A stretch of DNA of 64,000 nucleotides from Aestuariimicrobium soli (GTDB lineage Bacteria; Actinomycetota; Actinomycetes; Propionibacteriales; Propionibacteriaceae). The translations under genes and the position numbers were made by a program. Every line of letters begins with the position of its first letter. Position 1 is the stretch's first letter. Where the stretch lies: positions 532,072 to 596,071 of the forward strand of contig NZ_JBPJSQ010000006.1 in the NCBI RefSeq assembly GCF_051192575.1. Reading direction: 5' to 3'. The notes beneath the pieces were generated by a model. The model made no database searches. It worked only from the letters and a program-made list of their open reading frames with translations, and was not told the DNA's origin. Shown one piece after another: positions 1 to 7,517 of this stretch.

Positions 1-840
1 CCGGAACTGCGTCAGCGAGACTCCACCGAACCGGCGCATCGCCTCAGACAGCGCGGTCGTGACAAAGTCCTCGAACAACGTCGCCATGTTGAGCAGATAC
101 CCCGACACCATCAGGTCGCCGGAGCGCTGATCGAACGACCGCCCGGCCAGGATCAACTCGGCAATCTGCAACGCCGGCACGTAACGGGCGTTGAGCCGCG
201 AGGGAGTCCACGTGGGCAACGCACTCCCCCGTGGCGGCGCCGTCACGTCTGCCAGCTGGAGCCGCAGGTGCTGCAGCCGCGACCTCAGGTGCGCACCCAC
301 GGGCATCCGCAGCAGCGCACCGACCGCAGCCAACAGCAGCTGGTTCTCGGCGATGTCGACGGTGTACTCGTCATAGCGCACCTCGAGCGGCACATTCCGC
401 CCCCACCTCCGCCGGATCTGATCGGCCTCGCGCACACGCCCCCGCAAGACGGGCGACGACTCGTCCACGGTGACGTACCCCTTGAGCAGTCCCTGCCCCA
501 GCGCGATCCGCGCCAGACGGACGAATGCCTCCGCCAATGCATGCGGCAGGTCGACGTCATCGTCCAGCACCACCCGGTCGTCCCGCCAGAAGTCCGGACG
601 CCGCGCGTACCCGAGCAGGAACACCAGCCGATTGAGGTCGACCTTGGGTTCGATCACCACCTGCAGCCCGCCGACCGAGACCACCCCGACCTGCGTGCCG
701 GGCGTGGCCAACCACCAATCGTCCCGGTCGGTTCTGGTCAGTTGGACGACCCCCGCGCCCGCGAGAGCGTCGGCCACCGCCCGGGGCAATTGCACGAGTT
801 GGGGCGTGTCTCCCTCACGCAGGATCAGTGGGCTCGTCAC
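1..840 (-). CDS. mcrC: McrC-like subunit of a McrBC restriction system, C-terminus beyond the window
   Basis: McrC supplies the nuclease that partners the McrB NTPase in modification-dependent restriction. Translation from GTG at 840 reads continuously for 280 codons to the window edge without a stop, so the gene is cut by the window and not shown to be broken. The visible part matches the McrC N-terminal half: a beta-rich start (TSPLILREGDTPQL), the segment VGGLQVVIEPKVDL, LLGYARRP, then LLKGYVTVDESSPVLRGRV and a conserved LFEDFV near residue 260. The catalytic PD-(D/E)XK part would lie further left and cannot be seen. The GTG overlaps the 3' end of the McrB-like gene by 26 bases, which is typical of translationally coupled mcrB-mcrC pairs. 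Family assignment is confident; activity is not proven. Confidence 0.85.
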   Translation of the reverse strand, partial: MTSPLILREGDTPQLVQLPRAVADALAGAGVVQLTRTDRDDWWLATPGTQVGVVSVGGLQVVIEPKVDLNRLVFLLGYARRPDFWRDDRVVLDDDVDLPHALAEAFVRLARIALGQGLLKGYVTVDESSPVLRGRVREADQIRRRWGRNVPLEVRYDEYTVDIAENQLLLAAVGALLRMPVGAHLRSRLQHLRLQLADVTAPPRGSALPTWTPSRLNARYVPALQIAELILAGRSFDQRSGDLMVSGYLLNMATLFEDFVTTALSEAMRRFGGVSLTQFR

Positions 841-3508
841 CGGTGCTCGCCTCCGACCCGTCGACCCCGGCAGCATGATCAGCACGAGGATCAACCGCAG
901 CATCAGCAGTACGAGCAGCAGCCCTGCGCCGAAGGTCGTCCAACCGATACCTGGCAGCCACGTCCGTGCCGTCGCCGAAGTGGTGCTCCTCCAGCAACGG
1001 CAGGATCGCCGTCCGCCACGTGCGCTCGAGCCCACCCGCCTGGTGCACCGCCGACCGCATGAAGTACGACGGACCGACCTTGAAGTCCGGGTCTTCGATG
1101 AGGGCGTTCAGTTCGTCCAACAGGTCGGCCACGGACACGTCGCGCCCCGACGCCTGCAGCCACCGCCGCAGCACGTCGCGCGTCGGTGCCTCCGACGGAT
1201 GCAGCGCCACGAAGGCGAACCGGCGTCGCATTGCCGCGTCCACGAGGGCGATCGACCGGTCGGCGGTGTTCATGGTGCCGATCACGAACAGGTTCTCGGG
1301 CAGCGTGAAACCCGAAGCGTCATCCTGGGCGTAGAGCAGGTCGACGTTCTCGTCCCGGTACTCGAGCAGGAAGTACAGCTCGCCGAAGATCTTGGCCAGA
1401 TTGCCTCGGTTGATCTCGTCGATGACCAGCACGTAGGGCACGCTGGGGTTCTCGCGGGCCGCCTCGACCGCCTTGCGAAGCGGACCCGGTTTCAGCTCGA
1501 ACCCGCCACTGCTGACCGGCCGATAGCCCTCGAAGAAGTCCTCGTACGAGTACGCCGGATGGAACTGCACCAGTCGCGTGTTGTCGCCGGCGAGGTGGCG
1601 GGCGAGGGCCTGCCCAATGAAGGTCTTGCCGGTTCCGGGAGGGCCGTAGAAGATCATTTGCGGACGATCGCGGAGCAGCTCGATGCACTCCTGCAACCAG
1701 GCGCGATCGACATGCAACTGCTCGGCCAACTCATCCGTGGCATCGGGAAGAACGAGGGGTTCGCGCGTCACGGGAGCCGGCGGTTCCTCGGTCTCGACAT
1801 CGACGGACTCGGCTTGGTCGAGCATCTTCTCGAGCAGGTCGAGCTGCTGGGTCATCTCGACGACGTCGTACTGAATCTTGAGGCGCGCCTTGATCTCGGC
1901 TGCCACCTCGCCGTAGTCGTACCCCTCGGGAGCCCACTCGACCGTACGGCGCAGGTTCGTCAGGCCACCCGTCGAGGTGCGTTGGTCGACCTCACCGGTC
2001 AGGCGACCCACGTATAGCTGACCCTGGCTGGTGGTCACGACGACATCGTCGAGCTGCATGCGCGAGAGGAACGCGTGGAACTCGTCGAGCTTGGCGGCTT
2101 TGGCGGCGTAGGAGGCTTGGGAATAGTCCTCGTCGACGATCGCCTTGAGGTCGCTGCGCTCAATGCCGGCTTCGACCGCCCGCAGCTTCGCAGCCCGCAG
2201 GGAGCAGAATCCTTCCGCACGCCACTGGGGCACAAGGTCGTGCCCGTCAACGGACGAGCCCCGCACCAGCCACGCGCGTTTGGCCGCGCCCGCGAGCACT
2301 CCCTTGTCTTCCAAGAAGGCCCGGAAGTCTTCGGTGCGAAGGTGCTGGGCCTCGCTCGCCGTGCCGTCGGACTCGAAGCGCAGGCCTTCCGACTCGAGGA
2401 CGTCCCGGAGGTCATCCGTGCGGCCATCAAGCCACGAGAACGAAGGGGATGGACGCCCATTGGCGGACAGCACGCGATGCGCGCCCTCGATCCCTGCCTG
2501 CCGCATGACATTCCCGACGGTCTGGGCGTTGGTCCCGGCCACGCTTGCGAGCTCCCCGTAGGTCGTCCATTGGCCTGCCTCGAGCAGTTCGAGGGAGGCC
2601 TCGAGTATCGCGAGATAGCGGGATCCCTGACCGGCCTTGCCTTGCTTCTTCCGGTCGCGGTAAGCCTTCGACGCATCGGCATCGAGTCCCACGCCACCCG
2701 GATGGGAGAGCAGGGCTTCCCGGCCGCTGTCGGTGATCTGCCATCCCTCGCGGCTCTTGATGATCCAGCCAGCGGCTGCGAGGTCGGTGGTGCTCCAGGT
2801 CAGGGTGGTCGCCCACCTCGGCGTCTCGTCGCCTTCTTTGATGGTGGCGAGCTCGTAGGGGGTCAGTTGACCATCGAGACGCTCGGCCACTCGCTCCAGA
2901 GCCGCGGACCGAAGCAGGGGTCCCGTCTCATCGAGCACCTGTAGCAGAGCGTGATCGAGCAACCAGCGGCGGACGGGCTCGGTGCCATCATCGGACGATC
3001 CCCAACCAGGGTCGACGCCGCCCTCCGCGACCCGGAGCAAACGGGCTACGGCGTCGTTCCGGGTGACGGAGAACACCGTCATGGCGCCATTAACCATGGC
3101 CTCGAGATCGCTTCGGAGCGCACTGCGCTCGACTCGGTCGAGGTTCCACTGCACCGGAATGAAGTGTCTGGCGTGCTCCGGCGCCGCCGGGTCGTAGCCG
3201 TAGGAACCGACCACCCGACCGATGGCCAGCAGGCCCCGCTGGGTCTTGAGCGGCATGATCACTAGGTCGCCCTCAGCAATGGACGACCGGAACGCCCACA
3301 GTTGCCCCGCGCTGTTGGCGTGGCTCTGGGCAGAGCCATCGGGGTAGAGCCGGTCGACCAGCAGGCGAACCTGATCACGTGAGGTCAGGGACGACAGGTC
3401 GGGCACGTCGGACCAGGCGATGGTGGCGCGGCCAAGGGCAAGGTTAGAGGCCTCAGCCTCGCCGTCACGACCCGCTCGGACGACCCATGCCTGTATCCCA
3501 TCAGCCAT
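815..3508 (-). CDS. McrB-type AAA+ motor with Mrr-like and alkyltransferase-like DNA-reading domains
   Basis: An 897-residue motor subunit predicted to bind DNA and drive translocation for the McrC nuclease encoded next. The C-terminal AAA+ module has Walker A GPPGTGKT near residue 620, Walker B LVIDEINRG near 696 and the McrB hallmark GTMNTADRS near 748, followed by RRRF. The front end is not the usual McrB DUF3578 domain. Residues 1-165 look like the N-terminal domain found before some Mrr/McrB proteins (WVVRAGRDGE). Residues about 183-270 form a winged-helix, Mrr_N-like segment (AAGWIIKSREGWQITDSG). Residues about 295-395 resemble alkyltransferase-like DNA-flipping domains (WTTYGELA near 314, HRVLSANG near 346, with Ala in place of the reactive Cys or the ATL Trp). 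It is preceded by an 85-base gap and overlaps mcrC. Confidence 0.87.
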   Translation of the reverse strand: MADGIQAWVVRAGRDGEAEASNLALGRATIAWSDVPDLSSLTSRDQVRLLVDRLYPDGSAQSHANSAGQLWAFRSSIAEGDLVIMPLKTQRGLLAIGRVVGSYGYDPAAPEHARHFIPVQWNLDRVERSALRSDLEAMVNGAMTVFSVTRNDAVARLLRVAEGGVDPGWGSSDDGTEPVRRWLLDHALLQVLDETGPLLRSAALERVAERLDGQLTPYELATIKEGDETPRWATTLTWSTTDLAAAGWIIKSREGWQITDSGREALLSHPGGVGLDADASKAYRDRKKQGKAGQGSRYLAILEASLELLEAGQWTTYGELASVAGTNAQTVGNVMRQAGIEGAHRVLSANGRPSPSFSWLDGRTDDLRDVLESEGLRFESDGTASEAQHLRTEDFRAFLEDKGVLAGAAKRAWLVRGSSVDGHDLVPQWRAEGFCSLRAAKLRAVEAGIERSDLKAIVDEDYSQASYAAKAAKLDEFHAFLSRMQLDDVVVTTSQGQLYVGRLTGEVDQRTSTGGLTNLRRTVEWAPEGYDYGEVAAEIKARLKIQYDVVEMTQQLDLLEKMLDQAESVDVETEEPPAPVTREPLVLPDATDELAEQLHVDRAWLQECIELLRDRPQMIFYGPPGTGKTFIGQALARHLAGDNTRLVQFHPAYSYEDFFEGYRPVSSGGFELKPGPLRKAVEAARENPSVPYVLVIDEINRGNLAKIFGELYFLLEYRDENVDLLYAQDDASGFTLPENLFVIGTMNTADRSIALVDAAMRRRFAFVALHPSEAPTRDVLRRWLQASGRDVSVADLLDELNALIEDPDFKVGPSYFMRSAVHQAGGLERTWRTAILPLLEEHHFGDGTDVAARYRLDDLRRRAAARTADAAVDPRADHAAGVDGSEASTGDEPTDPA

Positions 3509-3593
3509 CTTCTTCTCCAGAGTTTATCAGGTGCAGATTCCGAAATATGACAGCACGATCAGTTGTGTGTGCGGCCACAACATACGCAGTGGC

Positions 3594-6500
3594 TCATTTC
3601 AAGCAACGAATGGTTGGCACGAATTCCTCGCAATGAATTGCATCGAACAGTTCCATGACTCGATTCTTGGTGCGAAATTGCCCGCAAGCGCGGACCTCTT
3701 GCGCCCGAAGAAGATCGAACGAGTCAAGCACCCATTCGACCTCATCTCGACCGAAGCCATACAATACCATTGCTGCGGCGTCGATCTCACGGGATATTTC
3801 CCACCTTCGCTCGGGGTCAATGACAGGTTGTACGCGACCCAGCGAGCCCCCTACGGCATTATCCAACTCCGTGCTAGTGTTCGACAACCCCCAAGCACAG
3901 GAGGCTAGCCATTCGGACCAGGTTGCACCATCGAGACCATTCGGAGCTAGCGTCAGAACCGCCTCGCTTGGCAATGGGAGCTGACGCAGGATGCTAGCCG
4001 TGAGGTGTGTTCCGCTGATCTTCTGCCGCGCAAAATAGTCGAAGGCCAGAGAATTCAGCAAAGATAGAGTCGCTAGGAGGTCTCGATCGGTCATAGTCTC
4101 CGAGAACACCATTTGACAAGTATAGGCGATTCCCATTCTTGGAGCTACTGTGAAGACGCTGGCCCTACTACTAGTTTTACTATCGGTAATTTCCTTGCCA
4201 ACTAGGCACCAGCCCCTCCTGGGTGTCCACTCGGAAGCAGTCACAGTCTCATTGATCCAGTAGCGTGGAATGCCATCGCCTGGATCTCTTCTCGCATCCA
4301 GAGCGGACATGTTGGGACTTGCACGACGATTGAACCGAACACTACTCGGAATCTCACGGAAGGAGCGACTGCGGACGTCGAAGGATGTGAACAACTTCGC
4401 TTCGAGGACCGGAGAGAAGGCTTCACCCCCCTCGACCACGAACCTGCGCCCATCCCAGTGGCCGTCGAACATCTGCATCAAGTCTTCCATTCTGACCAGC
4501 TTTGACTTGTCTGCAGTGAGATTGATGAAACCTTGCCTTGTTTCCAAGGGCAAGTCTCCGAATACGGTGCAGGCGGAATAGACTCGTTCAATTATCTCGA
4601 TGTCCATTGAATGCCTGAGTAGGGGCAAGGATCCCGTCTCGGGATTCACTAGCCTGGGCAGCCAGGATGGAGTCATCACCGTGCGGCTCCGAATCTCCGA
4701 AGGACGAACGGCAAGCACAGTCGTCTCAATAACCGGAAAGACTCCATTCGTACCAGCAATCGTCAGGAGCGCAAACCGCACGGGCTTCTCCACGGACTTG
4801 AAAAGTTTGTCCGAGTTGACGAAGTCAAACGCCGTCCCAAGTCGCTCCGACTCAATCCACGCCGAACACAGCGGAGCAGAATTGAGATCCGTCAAGATTC
4901 CCGACGGGAGGATGACACCGGCAAGTCCACCAAAAAGAAGGTGGTCGAAGAGTTCAGCAAACAGGTGGTAAAGATTTACCCGACCTCTGGCCGTAAGTGG
5001 GAATCTACCAGAGGCTCTGGCAAAGTGATTTATCCCCTGCATTTCTCGACGGGCACGATTCACGCGCGCTTCGAGCGTGGCATCCTGGCCAACCAGTTGC
5101 ATGTAGAGTCGATCACGAACTCGGGGGTCACCGTGCACTGCCTGTTGCGGAAGGAGCGCTGACACGTACTCTGCGGTCTCGATCTCCGTCTGCTCCCATG
5201 GCGGATTCCCGAGCACGACGTCGAACCCGCCCGACCAGCTGCGGCCGTCAATCTCACCGTTCGGGTGGAACAGGTGCGGGAACTCCAGGTGCCAGTGGAA
5301 GAACTGGTACTCCGAGGCCAGCGACTGCACCGTCGCGACGGTCTCCTGCGGAAGTGGATCGCGTTGCCGAAGGCCGCGAAGTCGGGCATCCGTCACGGCC
5401 GGCGCATCCCCCTGTCCCTTCGGCCAGACGAACGCCGCACACCACGCGTCAGCGATGAAGCGCTCCTGCGTGAGTCGGGGGTCGTCCGTCAACCGCTTCA
5501 GTTGCTCGGCCCGAGACTGGGCCTCCCGCAGCGACGTGGCTCGTCCGGCGCGCACGAACTCATCGAACTCACGGCCATACTGTGCGTCGCCGGCGGGAGT
5601 CGGCGACCCCTCAAACAGCTCGTCCTGCCCCGACCGTTCCCTCTTGTTCTGCTTCTTGATCGCGGTCACCACCCGCTTGTCGTCACCCTCGAGGGCGGCG
5701 AAGGCTTCATCCGGAACACCCTGCGCGACCAGCGCGGGAGTGGCACCCATGAGCGAGTTGCCCACCTTGATCTGGGCATCGAGGAAGGCGAGCGGACGAC
5801 CGGGGTCGAGCGTCTCGAGCCAGAGCGACACCTTGGCCAACTCGGCCGCCAGGGGGTTGAGGTCGACGCCGTAGATGCAGCGACTCACAACGTCGGCGAG
5901 CGCCTCGCGCACTCGCTCGGGTGGGGGCTCGGGATCACCGGTGCGGTGGGCGGCCACTCGCTTGGCGATCCGTCTGGCGGCGGCCACCAAGAAGTGACCC
6001 GACCCACACGCGGGGTCACAGACAGTGACCGATAGCAAGGCCTCCACGGGGTCGGCCTGGGACTCGGCCCGGTCGAGCACCGGGTCGAGAGCCGAGTCGA
6101 GCAGGCAGTCGATGAGCGAGGTGGGCGTGTAGTACGAGCCCGATGACTTGCGGTCGTTGCCCGCCGCGGACAGCAGTGCGAACTGCCGGCGCCCCGCATC
6201 CCACGACGGCACGTACTCGAGCAGGGCCTCATAGATGGAACCCAACTCCTCGGCCCCCAGGTTGCGGTAGTCGACAAGGCGTTTCTGCTTGGACTCGGGC
6301 TCCTCGATCAGGCTGAGGTGACGGACGGCTCGCAGCAGCGACTCGTTGGTCAAGGCCTGGTCATTGAACAGATCGAAGGCACTCGGCTCGAAGAGGCCGC
6401 CAATACCCACGAGGCCCAGCTCGGGGCGCCCGTCGACTGACCCCAGACCCTCCCAGACGAGAGTCAGGGCGCGCCACTGGTCAGCGTGGCGCGTGCCCCG

Positions 6501-7517
6501 TCGACGACGAGCCGTGCGGCGCAGCCTCTCGGTGGAGAAGTACTCGTGAAAGCGTCCGACCGCCACCGGGTCGGCACTCGGATCGAGCAAGAGGCCGCGA
6601 TCCTCGGCCACAAAGGTGAACAGCAGACGGTAGACGACCCGGAGCAGTCCGTGGTTGACGTCTTCGATGGCGAGGCCGCCCTCGGCGAGCTGATCTCGTA
6701 GGTGCGCATTCTGGGGATGAGCCAGGAAGCCGGTTCCCAGCGTCGTGATGGCTTCGACGACCCCGTCGCGAAGTTGGTTCAGGGCACGCGACCCCGACTC
6801 CAGCGACGTCGTGCGCCATTCCTCGAGCCAACAACTCGCCATGCCCTTCTCGGGGTCGCGCACCTCGAGTCGGGACTGGTGGCAGGCACTGAACATCACC
6901 AGGAAGTCGGCGAAGAGGTCTCCGTCGAAGATCGCCTCGAGGTCGAACTCGAGGTATGCGGCCCCGACCAGCGAGGTCGAGTCACGGAGCAGACGCAAGG
7001 TCAGCCCGTTGGACAGTACGGCCCACAGGTAGTCGTCCGATCTGTTCAGCAACTCCTGAACCATCGACTGGGGCGATGACGACGCGGCTCCGGCCACGCC
7101 TTGGCTGCGTCGGTCGAGCTCGATGCGGTGACCAAGCAGGTGCACGGGCACCTGCTCCCACAGGTGACTGACCGGGGCGGGCTTGTCGCCGGCACCCAGA
7201 CCGCCCGCGGGACTGCCGGGCACTCGCCCATAGCCCAGCTCGCGCAGCACGATGAGCAGCCACCGTTCGCGGGTCAGGGTGGTGCCGCGGTCAGACTCGG
7301 CGAGCGCCGAGGCCGCCTGGCGATAGGTGGCCCAGACGCCGGTCAGGTAGGCCCAGGCCCGGTTCGCGGCCTCACGCACGGTCTCACCGGGCGCCAGATG
7401 GTAGTCGGCGGAACCCTGCCCGGGCATGACCCCGCCGGCAACCTTCGACAGGGCATCGGCCGGGAACAGTCCCCCGGCGACGCGCACACCCACAAATGCC
7501 TCGCTTGCCATGACCAC
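3594..7517 (-). CDS. Large N6-adenine DNA methyltransferase, DrmMI/Eco57I type
   Basis: A 1,307-residue class I SAM-dependent methyltransferase, probably making N6-methyladenine marks for self-recognition. Motif I is CDPACGSGHF near residue 502 and the catalytic motif IV is NPPW near residue 770. The N-terminal third (AVLSNGLTLRLLRD, then a LEFDLEAIF segment) resembles the nuclease-like front of type IIG and PglX-like enzymes, but I cannot confirm a complete PD-(D/E)XK site. The C-terminal 520 residues after NPPW are the presumed target-recognition and helical part, and their DNA is clearly poorer in GC than the rest of the gene. The GTG start at 7517 directly abuts the stop of the upstream helicase gene and has GAAGG five bases upstream; ATG at 7511 is an alternative. 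Size, motifs and neighbours fit DrmMI of class 1 DISARM. Confidence 0.85.
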   Translation of the reverse strand: MVMASEAFVGVRVAGGLFPADALSKVAGGVMPGQGSADYHLAPGETVREAANRAWAYLTGVWATYRQAASALAESDRGTTLTRERWLLIVLRELGYGRVPGSPAGGLGAGDKPAPVSHLWEQVPVHLLGHRIELDRRSQGVAGAASSSPQSMVQELLNRSDDYLWAVLSNGLTLRLLRDSTSLVGAAYLEFDLEAIFDGDLFADFLVMFSACHQSRLEVRDPEKGMASCWLEEWRTTSLESGSRALNQLRDGVVEAITTLGTGFLAHPQNAHLRDQLAEGGLAIEDVNHGLLRVVYRLLFTFVAEDRGLLLDPSADPVAVGRFHEYFSTERLRRTARRRRGTRHADQWRALTLVWEGLGSVDGRPELGLVGIGGLFEPSAFDLFNDQALTNESLLRAVRHLSLIEEPESKQKRLVDYRNLGAEELGSIYEALLEYVPSWDAGRRQFALLSAAGNDRKSSGSYYTPTSLIDCLLDSALDPVLDRAESQADPVEALLSVTVCDPACGSGHFLVAAARRIAKRVAAHRTGDPEPPPERVREALADVVSRCIYGVDLNPLAAELAKVSLWLETLDPGRPLAFLDAQIKVGNSLMGATPALVAQGVPDEAFAALEGDDKRVVTAIKKQNKRERSGQDELFEGSPTPAGDAQYGREFDEFVRAGRATSLREAQSRAEQLKRLTDDPRLTQERFIADAWCAAFVWPKGQGDAPAVTDARLRGLRQRDPLPQETVATVQSLASEYQFFHWHLEFPHLFHPNGEIDGRSWSGGFDVVLGNPPWEQTEIETAEYVSALLPQQAVHGDPRVRDRLYMQLVGQDATLEARVNRARREMQGINHFARASGRFPLTARGRVNLYHLFAELFDHLLFGGLAGVILPSGILTDLNSAPLCSAWIESERLGTAFDFVNSDKLFKSVEKPVRFALLTIAGTNGVFPVIETTVLAVRPSEIRSRTVMTPSWLPRLVNPETGSLPLLRHSMDIEIIERVYSACTVFGDLPLETRQGFINLTADKSKLVRMEDLMQMFDGHWDGRRFVVEGGEAFSPVLEAKLFTSFDVRSRSFREIPSSVRFNRRASPNMSALDARRDPGDGIPRYWINETVTASEWTPRRGWCLVGKEITDSKTSSRASVFTVAPRMGIAYTCQMVFSETMTDRDLLATLSLLNSLAFDYFARQKISGTHLTASILRQLPLPSEAVLTLAPNGLDGATWSEWLASCAWGLSNTSTELDNAVGGSLGRVQPVIDPERRWEISREIDAAAMVLYGFGRDEVEWVLDSFDLLRAQEVRACGQFRTKNRVMELFDAIHCEEFVPTIRCLK

